64,000 bases of DNA from Aureibaculum marinum (GCF_003813905.1 NZ_RPFJ01000040.1:1-64000); one strand, 5' to 3'; positions 44,779 through 54,041 are shown, counted from the first letter of the stretch. Numbers and translations: made by a program. The notes: generated by a model not told the origin, from the letters alone.

Positions 44779-45618
44779 TTAATTTTTGTTTTCGTTGTTT
44801 ACTCTAACTTTTTCTTTACTAACAGTACCTTCTTTTATAGCTTTATAGTTTTCGTAACATTCTAAAACAGCCTCAATAATTTGTAAATCACTGGCTTTTT
44901 TAACAAAACTATCTGAATAATTACATTCCTTAAGTAAATCGTCCAATTCTTTTCTACTCATATCCATATAATCCATTAGAATTTCTCTACTGAATTTTTC
45001 TTCCATCATATCTCTGGAGTTGTCTTGCTCTTTAAGCTTTTTAAGTTTTTTAAGTTCTTTTGGTTTTTTACCAAATTTAGTATACCAAAAATCAACAGGA
45101 TTAAATAATGCCGCACCAACTCCAGTATATTCTCTAGCTTTAGGTCTACCAATTTCATAAGTTTGAGGCAAGCCTTCAATATGAATTCTAGAGAATTTGT
45201 CCATAGGAACATTTTTAGCGTCAATCTCTAAAACTCCAATTAAGTTATGAACTTTTACTGTAACTTCTTCAATCTCTACAGTCTTTTCATGTATGGCAAT
45301 TTCTAATTCATTACCTCTTAATAAGTCATTGGTAATTTTTAATTTTATTGATTGATAACCAATATACGAAATGTGTAAGGTGTCATTAGATTGTGCAGGA
45401 ATTTCAAAATCACCATTGCTATTAGTAATGGTACCTTCTGCCGTATTCATATTAAAAATATGAGCACTTTGTAAAGGCATTTTATCATTCACATCAATAA
45501 TTCTTCCCTTTAAAATTTTAATAGAATCTTGATTTCTAGTAATGTCAGTCTCAGTTTGACCATGTACAACACTGAAACATAAAAAGAGAGCAAGTAAAGT
45601 GGGTATTAATTTTTGCAT
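44779..45618 (-). CDS. Carboxypeptidase-like regulatory domain protein, secreted
   Basis: 279 residues. A signal peptide (1-20, VVHGQ) is followed by a carboxypeptidase-regulatory-like beta-sandwich at about 34-115 (LKGRIIDVNDKMPLQSAHIF; TISN-like turn TNSNGDFEIPAQSND; LHISYIGYQSIKLKI), the domain usually found at the N-terminus of SusC/TonB receptors. The rest is a charged helical region without a receptor barrel. Such short proteins are common in Flavobacteria; function unknown. Monocistronic. Confidence 0.82.
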   Translation of the reverse strand: MQKLIPTLLALFLCFSVVHGQTETDITRNQDSIKILKGRIIDVNDKMPLQSAHIFNMNTAEGTITNSNGDFEIPAQSNDTLHISYIGYQSIKLKITNDLLRGNELEIAIHEKTVEIEEVTVKVHNLIGVLEIDAKNVPMDKFSRIHIEGLPQTYEIGRPKAREYTGVGAALFNPVDFWYTKFGKKPKELKKLKKLKEQDNSRDMMEEKFSREILMDYMDMSRKELDDLLKECNYSDSFVKKASDLQIIEAVLECYENYKAIKEGTVSKEKVRVNNENKN

Positions 45619-45757
45619 ATGGCAATGATACTAATAATTCAGTAAAATTTTTGTTAAATGATTACAAAAAGAATACCAAATGATAAAAATATTAATTTAT
45701 AATTTTCAAATTTCAAAAAAAATTATAAATAATTTGCCATTTTGAATTTGAAATATG

Positions 45758-45841
45758 TGCACATGACAGGACTTGAACCTGCACATCCTAGTGGATATTA
45801 GCCCCTCAAGCTAACGCGTCTACCAATTCCGCCACATGTGC
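45758..45841 (-). tRNA. tRNA-Leu (anticodon GAG)
   Basis: 84 bases on the minus strand. The acceptor pairs GCACATG with CATGTGC, with discriminator A. The D-loop has the GGTAGACGC pattern, the anticodon loop TTGAGGG gives GAG, a long variable arm is present as expected for a class II tRNA, and the T-arm is GGTTCAAGTCC. The CCA end is not encoded. Confidence 0.96.
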
Positions 45842-45842
45842 A

Positions 45843-46035
45843 AAAATCAAAAAAAAGCCAAGCATAGACAGCTTAACTTTTTAAAATATTAGCAATAGAT
45901 TAAACTAAAATGTTGGGGGTTAAAAGCAAATCTATTTTAGTAATTTTATAAAGTTCACCAACTAAAAACTCACGGTTTATGAACCTTATTTTAATATAAA
46001 CGATGTCAAAATAACTTAGATTGGCTGCAAATATA
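45843..46035 (-). ncRNA. Candidate structured small RNA upstream of tRNA-Leu
   Basis: No protein frame is evident here, but the minus strand can form several helices. TTATTTT (46014-46008) pairs with AAAATAA (45992-45986). AAGGTTCA (45987-45980) pairs with TGAACTTT (45957-45950, one G-U). ACTAAAAT (45941-45934) pairs with ATTTTAGT (45911-45904), in competition with AATAGATT/AATCTATT. A terminator-like stem follows: AAGTTAAGC with GCTTGGCTT, with G-U pairs, then eight T ending near 45849. A TATATTTG element lies at 46035-46028. The wobble pairs only work on the minus strand. It could be a small RNA such as 6S-Flavo, or simply the tRNA leader. Confidence 0.4.
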
Positions 46036-46368
46036 AACATTTTAGTTTTTTTAATTAAATTATAATTTCATGATATACTTTTGTAAAGTTAACTATTATT
46101 ATTTTTTATTGATTAGATACATGACCTGACATATTGGCGTAAATAAGAGTGAATTTTGTGAAATTTTTAAACGGAATATTTTTGTTGTATTTGTTACGTA
46201 TAAAGGGCTACATCTTGTTTTTAAAAAGCTAGGTTATTAATTTATAATATAATTTCTATATTTTAACCTTTGGCTTGATTTTAGATGCAATTTGAAAAAT
46301 AAGTTAAATTAAAATAGTTGTTGCATAAAAATTATGTAAAGGGTATTTTAAAAATTAAAGAATATAGA

Positions 46369-46800
46369 ATGAGTCAAGTAAAAGAAAACAACACAGTAAA
46401 AGTAAATTACACTGGAAAATTAACCGACGGTCAGGTTTTTGACACGTCAATAGGAAGAGAACCTTTACAAATTACATTAGGGCAAGGACAACTAATACCT
46501 GGTTTTGAAAAAGGATTGATTGATATGAAAGTCAATGAAAAGAAAACCATTACCATTGCTAAAGAAGAAGCATACGGAGATGTTATTGAAGAATTGATTC
46601 AAAAAGTTGAAAGAACACAATTGCCTCAAGATATTACACCTGAAGTAGGTATGGGCTTAGTTTCAAAAGCACCAGATGGTAGAGAAATGAATTTGCGTGT
46701 AGTTGAAGTTAGTGAAGATAGTATTGTTGTTGATGGAAATCATCCATTAGCTGGTAAAGATCTTATTTTTGAACTTGAAGTGTTAGAAATTTTAGAATAA
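46369..46800 (+). CDS. FKBP-type peptidyl-prolyl isomerase (SlyD-like)
   Basis: 143 residues from the ATG at 46369. The open frame continues upstream to a TTG at 46318, but the extra peptide is not family-like. It has the FKBP start VKVNYTGKLTDGQVFDTS and LGQGQLIPGFEKGLIDM, followed by the inserted flap (about 70-120) and the closing strand HPLAGKDLIFELEVLEI, the SlyD/FkpA-short type arrangement. It lacks the His-rich metal-binding tail of E. coli SlyD. It accelerates proline isomerisation and acts as a chaperone in the cytosol. Confidence 0.93.
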   Translation: MSQVKENNTVKVNYTGKLTDGQVFDTSIGREPLQITLGQGQLIPGFEKGLIDMKVNEKKTITIAKEEAYGDVIEELIQKVERTQLPQDITPEVGMGLVSKAPDGREMNLRVVEVSEDSIVVDGNHPLAGKDLIFELEVLEILE

Positions 46801-46822
46801 CACATCTTGTAACCTTATAAAT

Positions 46823-46870
46823 ATCCTAACAGTTATTGTATTATATATCAATTTCTGTTAGGATTTTTTT
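46823..46870 (+). terminator. Terminator of the FKBP gene
   Basis: A ten-base perfect stem (ATCCTAACAG at 46823-46832 with CTGTTAGGAT at 46855-46864) with a 22-base loop and a T-run to 46870. Confidence 0.8.
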
Positions 46871-46882
46871 GTAAACATTTTA

Positions 46883-47848
46883 CTATTCTGTTAACCTTCC
46901 TTTTTTTGAGGCAATTACACTAATAATTAGTATTTGTATGGCATGAAATAACATTAAGGGTAATAATAATAACCCTATAGAAGCCATATTGCCAAAAAGT
47001 ATTTTAGAAAAAACAGTACCGTGTACTAAAGATTTTTTAGTTCCACAAAATTGAGCTGTAATTTGATCTTCTTTATTAAAATGTAATTTTTTAGAAATAA
47101 AACCAGTCAAATAATATACTACACCAAATAAAATTAGCACTCCAATAAAAAGTAATAGTAAATCTAAAAACGAAACGGTACTAAAAATATCATTATAAAA
47201 AGAATTGGCAAAGCTTTTATAAATAATTAATAAAATAATAGACTTATCAAACAGAGTTAGTTTACTGCTGTGTTTACGAGCAAATTCACCAAAATAACGT
47301 TGTAATAGTAAACCTAATATTACAGGTACAATAATTTGAATAATAAGATTGCTATAAATTTCAATAAAATTAAAATCGGCAGTTGAGGTATTAATAAATA
47401 AGCCCATCCATAGCGGAGTAATAGCAATGCCAATAATACCTGATATGCTGGCATTAAAAATAGCTGCAGGCACATTACCTTTTGCCATAGATACCATTAC
47501 CACCGAAGAAGATACAGTTGACGGTAACGCGGCTAAAAAAAAGAAGGCCAGCCAAATAAGTTCTTGTTCTTTATGTTGAAGTAATGGATGTACTAACAAA
47601 ACTAGTAATGGAAACATTAAAAATGTTGAAGTTTGTACTAAAACGTGCAATTTCCAATTGCTTAATCCGGTTTTTAATTTTTCAGGACTGAGTTTAAGTC
47701 CGTAGAAGAAAAAGATAAGTGAAATTCCAATAGAACTAATCAAGTTCATGGGAATATTACTATGTTCTGTTCCCCATAATGGAAAAAAATATGCAATTAT
47801 AATAGTTGTAATAATTGCAAGTACAAATTTATTTATTTTAATGCTCAT
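46883..47848 (-). CDS. Bile acid:sodium symporter (BASS) family transporter
   Basis: 321 residues with about nine to ten hydrophobic helices and no signal peptide. The region FFYGLKLSPEKLKTGLSNWKLH, the ALPSTVSSSVVMVSMAKGN stretch and QFCGTKKSLVHGTV near the C-terminus are typical of the SBF-like (PF13593) branch of the BASS superfamily. These carry organic anions, but the substrate is unknown. The start at 47848 is followed downstream of a leader with a promoter and a hairpin (47921-48022), suggesting controlled expression. Confidence 0.88.
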   Translation of the reverse strand: MSIKINKFVLAIITTIIIAYFFPLWGTEHSNIPMNLISSIGISLIFFFYGLKLSPEKLKTGLSNWKLHVLVQTSTFLMFPLLVLLVHPLLQHKEQELIWLAFFFLAALPSTVSSSVVMVSMAKGNVPAAIFNASISGIIGIAITPLWMGLFINTSTADFNFIEIYSNLIIQIIVPVILGLLLQRYFGEFARKHSSKLTLFDKSIILLIIYKSFANSFYNDIFSTVSFLDLLLLFIGVLILFGVVYYLTGFISKKLHFNKEDQITAQFCGTKKSLVHGTVFSKILFGNMASIGLLLLPLMLFHAIQILIISVIASKKGRLTE

Positions 47849-47920
47849 AAAAGGATTCTTTACCGTTGTAAACTATCTAATAAATGAGTAAAATTTATTT
47901 TATGTAGTGTTTTAAAAAAT

Positions 47921-47956
47921 AAAGAGGGTGTTGTCTTAAAAAATAACACCCTCTTT
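47921..47956 (-). terminator. Hairpin between BASS promoter and gene
   Basis: A 12-bp perfect stem (AAAGAGGGTGTT at 47921-47932 with AACACCCTCTTT at 47945-47956) and a 12-base loop. On the minus strand it is followed by ATTTTTT. It lies about 30 bases after the promoter and 72 bases before the gene it precedes. Confidence 0.75.
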
Positions 47957-47992
47957 TCATTATTAATTTATAAATACAAAAACAATGGTTCG

Positions 47993-48022
47993 CAAATTTA
48001 ATGAAATATGAAATAGTTGCAA
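47993..48022 (-). promoter_or_regulatory. Promoter upstream of BASS transporter
   Basis: On the minus strand TTG (48022-48020), 19 bases, then TAAATTTG (48000-47993), a full match to the Bacteroidota consensus. Confidence 0.7.
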
Positions 48023-48144
48023 AAGGAAATAACCAACAAAAAACTATAAAAAGTAGTGATTGGAATAAAGGGATTTTATAAATTAAAATATAGAAATTAG
48101 AGTAGTGGAAGCTACTTTTTAAAGAGAAAAAAATATTATTTAAA

Positions 48145-48176
48145 AATAAAAAAGCCTATCAAAAAATGATAGGCTT
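48145..48176 (-). terminator. Terminator of tRNA-Lys
   Basis: A ten-base perfect stem (AAGCCTATCA / TGATAGGCTT, 48152-48176) with a five-base loop and a T-rich tail on the minus strand, directly after the tRNA. Confidence 0.88.
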
Positions 48177-48190
48177 AGCAATATTTGTTG

Positions 48191-48263
48191 TGACCGGGCT
48201 GGGGCTCGAACCCAGGACCCTCTCCTTAAAAGGGAGATGCTCTACCAACTGAGCTACCAGGTC
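48191..48263 (-). tRNA. tRNA-Lys (anticodon TTT)
   Basis: 73 bases on the minus strand. The acceptor pairs GACCTGG with CCCGGTC (one G-U), with discriminator A. The D-arm is GCTCAGTTGGTAGAGC, the anticodon loop CTTTTAA gives TTT, and the T-arm is CTGGGTTCGAGCCCCAG. CCA is not encoded. Confidence 0.97.
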
Positions 48264-48279
48264 TTCGTTATTGCGGTTG

Positions 48280-48309
48280 CAAATATAATATCAAATATTT
48301 ATTTTGCAA
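48280..48309 (-). promoter_or_regulatory. Promoter of tRNA-Lys
   Basis: On the minus strand TTG (48309-48307), 19 bases, then TATATTTG (48287-48280), 16 bases upstream of the tRNA 5' end. Confidence 0.75.
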
Positions 48310-48373
48310 GGTATTTTTTAAAAAATTTTCTACGATATTTGTAACCCTCATATTATAAGACAAATAAGTTTTT

Positions 48374-48892
48374 ATGAAATTAGTTTTACTAGGGTATATG
48401 GCAAGTGGCAAGTCGTCAATTGGCAAAATTTTGGCACAAAAGCTAGATATTTTATTCATCGATTTGGATAATTACATCGAAAAAAAGGAAAATTTAAGTA
48501 TTTCAGAGTTATTTAAAACGAAAGGAGAAATCTATTTTAGAAAAAAAGAAACCTATTATTTACAAAAATTGTTAAAAAAAGATGGTGATTTTATATTATC
48601 ATTAGGTGGAGGCACACCTTGTTATGGCAATAATATGGATTTAGTTAATCAATTTGATGCGTCAATATATTTAAAATCTTCTTTGCAACAGACATTTTTA
48701 ACCTTATCTAAAGAAGAAAATAAAAAATCAAGACCGTTAATTGCATCAATTTCTAATGATGACCTAAAAGAATTTATTGCCAAACATTTGTTTGAACGGG
48801 CTCCATATTATGAGAAAGCAATGCATCATGTTTTAATTGACAATAAGAAAATGGATCAGATTGCTGAAGAAATATTGTTGGTAGTGACATAA
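48374..48892 (+). CDS. aroK: Shikimate kinase
   Basis: 172 residues, normal length. P-loop GYMASGKSSIGKILA (residues 6-20), the shikimate-binding DLDNYIEK and FRKKETYYL, SLGGGTPCYGN, and the lid Arg in KSRPLIA. It phosphorylates shikimate in aromatic amino-acid synthesis. It starts 110 bases beyond the divergent tRNA-Lys and ends two bases from the convergent phosphoribosyltransferase stop. No other shikimate gene is near. Confidence 0.95.
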   Translation: MKLVLLGYMASGKSSIGKILAQKLDILFIDLDNYIEKKENLSISELFKTKGEIYFRKKETYYLQKLLKKDGDFILSLGGGTPCYGNNMDLVNQFDASIYLKSSLQQTFLTLSKEENKKSRPLIASISNDDLKEFIAKHLFERAPYYEKAMHHVLIDNKKMDQIAEEILLVVT

Positions 48893-48894
48893 AC

Positions 48895-49392
48895 TTAATC
48901 TAAATACGCAACCATTTTAGAGCCTTTTATTTCTAATGCAATATGTTCTTGTATAGATGTAGACAATGACAATCCTTTAAAATCTGCCTTAATTGGATAT
49001 TTTTTATGATTTCTATTAACCAGTACAGCAGTTTTAAACTGTTTTAAAGGAACTTCTAAAAAATGCTTAACGGCATACATTAGAGTGGTGCCAGAATTTA
49101 AAACGTCATCTACCAATACTAGAGATTTATTTTTATATTCATTTTTATCTAATGAAGTTTCAATAGCATTTAAAGGATTTTTTTTGTCAATAATAACTTC
49201 GCAAACAGTAGCTTTTAGTGGAGAAATTTCTTCAACAATAGATTTTAATTCTTGGGCTATAACAAATCCATTTTTGGCAATACCAGCAATAATAACTTCT
49301 TTTTGATTGGCATTAGTTTCATAAATTTGAAATGCCATTCTTCTAATTTTATGTTGTATTTCTGTGTTATTCAGTATTATTGAACGCTTCAT
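48895..49392 (-). CDS. Type I phosphoribosyltransferase (PyrR-like)
   Basis: 165 residues. The PRPP-binding signature is VLVDDVLNSGTTL (about 92-104), preceded by IAGIAKNGFVIAQEL. The overall layout is PyrR/hypoxanthine-PRTase-like. In Firmicutes PyrR also binds RNA; here no pyr genes are adjacent, so a salvage function is as likely. It ends two bases from the aroK stop and reads away from accA. Confidence 0.82.
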   Translation of the reverse strand: MKRSIILNNTEIQHKIRRMAFQIYETNANQKEVIIAGIAKNGFVIAQELKSIVEEISPLKATVCEVIIDKKNPLNAIETSLDKNEYKNKSLVLVDDVLNSGTTLMYAVKHFLEVPLKQFKTAVLVNRNHKKYPIKADFKGLSLSTSIQEHIALEIKGSKMVAYLD

Positions 49393-49513
49393 TGAATTCT
49401 ATTTTAATGAGCATCAAAGATAAGGATAAGTTTCTTTTTTAAATGAACAAATAGCCTGATTGTTAGTCCTGCATTACTTAATTTTGTATAATCTTAACTA
49501 TTTGTTAATACTT

Positions 49514-49545
49514 TTGTAGATGATTAAATAGTTTATATATATTTG
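49514..49545 (+). promoter_or_regulatory. Promoter of accA
   Basis: TTG at 49514-49516, 21 bases, then TATATTTG at 49538-49545, 22 bases before the accA ATG. Confidence 0.72.
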
Positions 49546-49567
49546 TAATATCAACCAAAACTATTTT

Positions 49568-50521
49568 ATGGAGTATTTAGATTTTGAAAAACCGATACAA
49601 GAATTAGAAGAGCAGTTATCTAAATGTTTGATAATTGGTAAAGAGAGTGAAGTAGACGTTACTGAGACCTGTGAGCAAATAGAAAAGAAGTTAGAAAAAA
49701 CTCGTACCGATATATATAAGAATCTTACGGCTTGGCAACGTGTACAATTATCAAGACACCCTTCTAGACCATACACTTTAGATTTTATAGAAGCAATTAC
49801 CAAAGGAACATTTATGGAATTGCATGGAGATAGAACTGTGAAAGATGATAAAGCCATGATTGGTGGTTTAGGTAAAATTGGAGACCAGTCTTTTATGTTT
49901 ATCGGTCAACAAAAAGGGTATAATACCAAAACACGCCAATATAGAAATTTTGGAATGGCAAATCCAGAAGGATATCGTAAAGCATTACGATTGATGAAAA
50001 TGGCTGAAAAATTTGGTATTCCAGTTGTAACTTTTATTGATACTCCTGGTGCATATCCAGGATTGGAAGCTGAAGAGCGTGGGCAAGGTGAAGCTATTGC
50101 TAGAAATATCTTTGAAATGAGTATTTTAAAAACTCCTATTATTTCTATTATTATTGGAGAAGGTGCTTCTGGTGGAGCTGTTGGAATTGGAGTAGGAGAT
50201 AGGGTATATATGATGGAAAATACATGGTATACTGTTATTTCTCCAGAGTCGTGTTCGTCAATTTTATGGCGTAGCTGGGATCATAAAGAAGAGGCGGCAG
50301 AAGCCTTAAAGTTAACCGCAAAAGACATGAAAAAACAAGGGTTAATTGATGGTATTATTAAAGAACCTTTTGGTGGAGCTCATAGTAATAGAGAAGAAGC
50401 TTTTGCTATTGTAGAAAAACAAATTGTTAAAACCTATAACGAATTAAGTAAATTAACTATTAAAAAGTTAATTAAAGAACGTATGGAAAAGTACGAAGCT
50501 ATGGGAGTTTACAATGATTAA
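49568..50521 (+). CDS. accA: Acetyl-CoA carboxylase carboxyltransferase subunit alpha
   Basis: 317 residues, full length. It starts [16 protein letters not shown] and has [58 protein letters not shown], the oxyanion-forming glycine-rich [15 protein letters not shown] and the C-terminal [10 protein letters not shown]. It transfers the carboxyl group to acetyl-CoA with AccD, the first step of fatty-acid synthesis. It is a single gene with its own promoter, convergent with fdhD. Confidence 0.97.
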   Translation: MEYLDFEKPIQELEEQLSKCLIIGKESEVDVTETCEQIEKKLEKTRTDIYKNLTAWQRVQLSRHPSRPYTLDFIEAITKGTFMELHGDRTVKDDKAMIGGLGKIGDQSFMFIGQQKGYNTKTRQYRNFGMANPEGYRKALRLMKMAEKFGIPVVTFIDTPGAYPGLEAEERGQGEAIARNIFEMSILKTPIISIIIGEGASGGAVGIGVGDRVYMMENTWYTVISPESCSSILWRSWDHKEEAAEALKLTAKDMKKQGLIDGIIKEPFGGAHSNREEAFAIVEKQIVKTYNELSKLTIKKLIKERMEKYEAMGVYND

Positions 50522-50545
50522 GTAAAGTTATTTAGCTAACTGTAT

Positions 50546-51319
50546 TTAAGTGTAATAAGTAGCTTTTTTGTCACGACAAAAACTAATAAGTTTCATTCCA
50601 AATTCTTTTGCAAAATCAATAGCTAATGAAGAACTTGCAGAAACTGAAGCTACCACAGGAATATTTGCAATAAAAGCTTTTGAAATAATTTCGTAAGAAA
50701 CACGGCCGCTTACTATTAAAATAGAAGCGGCTTTTATTTTATTATTTGTTAAAAGGTTTCCAATACTCTTGTCAACAGCATTATGTCTTCCAATATCTTC
50801 TTTTACAGTTAGTAATTGATGTTCTTTATTAAAAATAGCAGCAGCATGTGAGCCTCCTGTTTTTTTAAAAAGTACTTGTTTTTGTTTCATTTCAAAAAAT
50901 AATCTTTGTAATTGAGATGGTTTTATTGTAATTTCATCTCTCATTTTATTTCCCGTTACTTTAATATCATCAATTTTTTGTTTTCCACAAATGCCACAAG
51001 ACGATACTGATAGTAAAGTACGTTTGTTTAAATATCCATTTCCTAAATTGTTTTTCGGTATGCTTACATTTATAATACTAAAACCATTTGTAGAGGCTTC
51101 TAAAATTTCATAATCAAAATTTTGAGGTTTTTTATAGATGTCTTCTGCAAATAAAAGTCCTCTTATAAGCTCGTAATCATTTCCTGGAGTTCTCATAACT
51201 ACAGTATATGCTTCGCTATTGATATTTATTTGTAAAGGAGCTTCAATAACAAGCGTGTCACTGATTTTTTTTAAATCATTTTCTAATGCTTTATAGGCTT
51301 CGTAATTAAAAGTGGACAT
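50546..51319 (-). CDS. fdhD: Formate dehydrogenase accessory sulfurtransferase FdhD
   Basis: 257 residues from the ATG at 51319. An earlier in-frame ATG at 51355 would overlap the upstream gene by 26 bases and gives a non-family start. The sulfur-carrying cysteines are in SVSSCGICGKQ (Cys108 and Cys111). TPGNDYELIRGLLFAEDI, KTGGSHAAAIF and EDIGRHNAVDKSIG are family blocks. It transfers sulfur to the molybdenum cofactor of formate dehydrogenase. It stands directly after the catalytic subunit, supporting the operon. Confidence 0.94.
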   Translation of the reverse strand: MSTFNYEAYKALENDLKKISDTLVIEAPLQININSEAYTVVMRTPGNDYELIRGLLFAEDIYKKPQNFDYEILEASTNGFSIINVSIPKNNLGNGYLNKRTLLSVSSCGICGKQKIDDIKVTGNKMRDEITIKPSQLQRLFFEMKQKQVLFKKTGGSHAAAIFNKEHQLLTVKEDIGRHNAVDKSIGNLLTNNKIKAASILIVSGRVSYEIISKAFIANIPVVASVSASSSLAIDFAKEFGMKLISFCRDKKATYYT

Positions 51320-51329
51320 AGATGTGAGG

Positions 51330-54041
51330 TTATATTTTTTCAAAATCAACTGCAACCACTTTGTATTCAGGAGTTAAAGTTTCTTTGTCTCCAACACTTC
51401 CAGTTATTATGTTTATAAATACTTCAGGTTGATGAAAAGTAGTTCTTAACACACCTTTTTTTACATTTTTAGAAATTTTTACAGGTATAGTAACACTACC
51501 ACGATCAGAAAATATTTTTACCATATCATCATTAGTAACTCCTTTTCTTTTTGCATCTTTCGGATGTACTTCTAAATAATCTTTAGCTAAAAGATATTGA
51601 TTGTCGGTTCTTCGGGTCATGGTTCCAGAATTGTAATGCTCTAACTCTCTACCCGTTGTTAAAATAAAAGGATAATTTGTACCATGTTCAACAATTTCTG
51701 GAGATTCTTCAAAATCAAAATGATGGAAGGTTCCTTTTCCTTTTTTAAATGCTCCATTTACATGTAGTGTTTTAGTGTCCGTTCCATCGGCATTTATAGG
51801 CCATTGCAACCCATTGGTGCCTAACCTTTCCCAAGTTAATCCCTTCATAAAAGGAATAACATCTGCAATTTCTTCAATAATTTTTGCTGCATCATAAGTT
51901 AAACCTGTGGGTTGTGTATAACCTAATTTATGCATCATGTCAATAATAATTTGACCATCAGGTTTGGTATTTCCAATAGGTTCAATTACTTTATTAACGC
52001 GTTGTACACGACGTTCGCCATTAGTAAATGTTCCATTTTTTTCAAAATAAGAAGAAGCAGGTAAAATTACATCTGCCATTTTTGATGTAGCTGTCATAAA
52101 TAATTCTTGAACCACAATCAATTCTAAATTTTCAAATGCTTTAATACTGTGATTTGTGTTTGGATCAGTCATTATAGTGTCTTCACCCATAATGTATAAG
52201 GCTTTCAGTTTTCCTTCAATAGCTGCATTTAACATATCAGGAATTTTTAACCCTTCTTTTTCTGGCATTTTATTGATTCTATATTTTTTTGCATAATAGT
52301 GTTGAATTTCAGGGTCATTTACATCTAAATATCCAGCTCCTTGATGTGGTTGAACCCCCATATCAGCAGCTCCTTGTACATTGTTTTGACCCCGTAACGG
52401 ATTTAATCCTACTCCTTTTCTACCAACATTTCCAGTCATCATAGCGATATTTGAAAGTAGCATAACCGTTTTACTACCTTGAAAATGTTCTGTAACACCC
52501 AACCCATGAAACTCCATAGCTCTATTTGCATTGGCATAGGCAATAGCAGCATTTTTTACTAATGTTTTGGCTACTCCTGTAAGTTCAGACAGAGCATCCA
52601 TATCTAATGCTAATACATGATTTTTAAAATCGTCATACATTTCAGTATAGGTATCAATAAAATCTTGTTTTACCAGATTTTCAGTGATAATATAATAAGC
52701 CATCATATTTAAAATAGCCACATTTGTACCTGGTCTAATTTGTAAAAAATGTGTAGCTAATTTTGCCAATGTTGTTTTTACAGGGTCTACTACAATAGAA
52801 GTTACCCCTTTCATAAATGCTTGTTTTAATTTAGCTCCTGTCACAGGATGTCCTTTTAAAGGATTGGCACCAAATAAAAATATAGCGTCTGCTTCTTTTA
52901 AGTCTTCAATTGAATTAGTAGCTGCTCCAGTACCAAAAGATTGTTGCATGCCAAATGCAGTAGGTGCATGGCAAACTCTGGCACAACCATCTATATTGTT
53001 AGTGCCAATTGCAACTCTTATCATTTTTTGCATTAAATAATTTTCTTCGTTTGTAGCTCTAGATGATGAAAAACCGCCAATTGCATTCGCACCATATTTG
53101 TTTTTTATATATAATAATTTTTTGGCTACAAAATCATAGGCTTCTTCCCAGGTTACAACTTCAAAAGTTCCATTTTTTTTAATCATTGGTTCACGTAAAC
53201 GGTCAGGATGATTGTAAAATTGAAAAGCGAAACGACCTTTTAAACAGGTGTGCCCTTCATTTACTTCTGCTGTTTTAGGAGCCTGAATGCCTCTAATTTT
53301 TCTATCAATTACAGCAACTTCTAGTTGACATCCTACACCACAATAGGTACATGTTGTTTGAACAGTTTTATCAGGTATTAGGGTTTTTGTTTCAAATTTA
53401 TCTGTTAAAGCTTCTGTAGGACAAGTTTGCACACAAGCACCACAAGAAACGCAAGCGGACTCATCAAAAGTAGTATCAAATCCTTTAATAATACGAGTTG
53501 CGAAACCTCGCCCTGACATGTTTAAAATCATTTCACCTTGAATTTCTTCACAGGCTCGTACACAACGATAACAGTTAATACATTGTGATAAGTCAGATTT
53601 GATATAAGGATGTGCTCGGTCAGGTTCTATTGTTAAATGATTATCTCCTTTAGGATAACGTATGGTTGGAATTCCTATTTGAGCTATTGTTTTTTGGAAT
53701 TCAGTTGGAGCTTTGTTTTCTGGAGCAACTAATTTATCAGTAGGATAATCTGTTAAAACTAACTCTACAATATTTTTACGCAAGCGTTTTATTTTATCTG
53801 TGTTGTGATAGATGTAAAGACCTTCTGTAACAGGGGTGTGGCATGAAGCTAAAGTTTTTGTACTACCATTTTTTTCTTTTGCAACTTCTACAGAGCATAC
53901 ACGACAAGAACCAAAATTGTCAAGCCTATCGTCTTGGCACATTGTGGGTATAGCCTCTCTATTTTCAACTCTTCTAACAAAGTCAAGAATGGTTTCTCCT
54001 TTTATTATGCTATGTGCTGTGTCATTTATGTATGCTTTCAT
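51330..54041 (-). CDS. fdhA: Formate dehydrogenase alpha subunit (NAD-linked type)
   Basis: 903 residues from the ATG at 54041; a seven-codon longer frame is possible. In order: an NADH-dehydrogenase-G-like 2Fe-2S domain (CQDDRLDNFGSCRVCSVEV, SCHTP), 4Fe-4S motifs (CINCYRCVRACEE; CVSCGACVQTCP), the molybdopterin 4Fe-4S motif CTYCGVGCQLEV, and the catalytic domain with Cys357 in GCARVCHAPTAFGMQ as the Mo ligand. Cys stands where some enzymes have selenocysteine. MNPLRG-like GLNPLRGQNNVQGAADMG and the C-terminal molydopterin-binding domain (TTGRELEHYNSGTMTRRT) follow. It oxidises formate to CO2. Confidence 0.95.
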   Translation of the reverse strand: MKAYINDTAHSIIKGETILDFVRRVENREAIPTMCQDDRLDNFGSCRVCSVEVAKEKNGSTKTLASCHTPVTEGLYIYHNTDKIKRLRKNIVELVLTDYPTDKLVAPENKAPTEFQKTIAQIGIPTIRYPKGDNHLTIEPDRAHPYIKSDLSQCINCYRCVRACEEIQGEMILNMSGRGFATRIIKGFDTTFDESACVSCGACVQTCPTEALTDKFETKTLIPDKTVQTTCTYCGVGCQLEVAVIDRKIRGIQAPKTAEVNEGHTCLKGRFAFQFYNHPDRLREPMIKKNGTFEVVTWEEAYDFVAKKLLYIKNKYGANAIGGFSSSRATNEENYLMQKMIRVAIGTNNIDGCARVCHAPTAFGMQQSFGTGAATNSIEDLKEADAIFLFGANPLKGHPVTGAKLKQAFMKGVTSIVVDPVKTTLAKLATHFLQIRPGTNVAILNMMAYYIITENLVKQDFIDTYTEMYDDFKNHVLALDMDALSELTGVAKTLVKNAAIAYANANRAMEFHGLGVTEHFQGSKTVMLLSNIAMMTGNVGRKGVGLNPLRGQNNVQGAADMGVQPHQGAGYLDVNDPEIQHYYAKKYRINKMPEKEGLKIPDMLNAAIEGKLKALYIMGEDTIMTDPNTNHSIKAFENLELIVVQELFMTATSKMADVILPASSYFEKNGTFTNGERRVQRVNKVIEPIGNTKPDGQIIIDMMHKLGYTQPTGLTYDAAKIIEEIADVIPFMKGLTWERLGTNGLQWPINADGTDTKTLHVNGAFKKGKGTFHHFDFEESPEIVEHGTNYPFILTTGRELEHYNSGTMTRRTDNQYLLAKDYLEVHPKDAKRKGVTNDDMVKIFSDRGSVTIPVKISKNVKKGVLRTTFHQPEVFINIITGSVGDKETLTPEYKVVAVDFEKI

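Noticed and set aside
45721-45757. Possible terminator of tRNA-Leu
   Set aside because: AAATTA/TAATTT with a T-run on the minus strand has only six A-T pairs; too weak to call.
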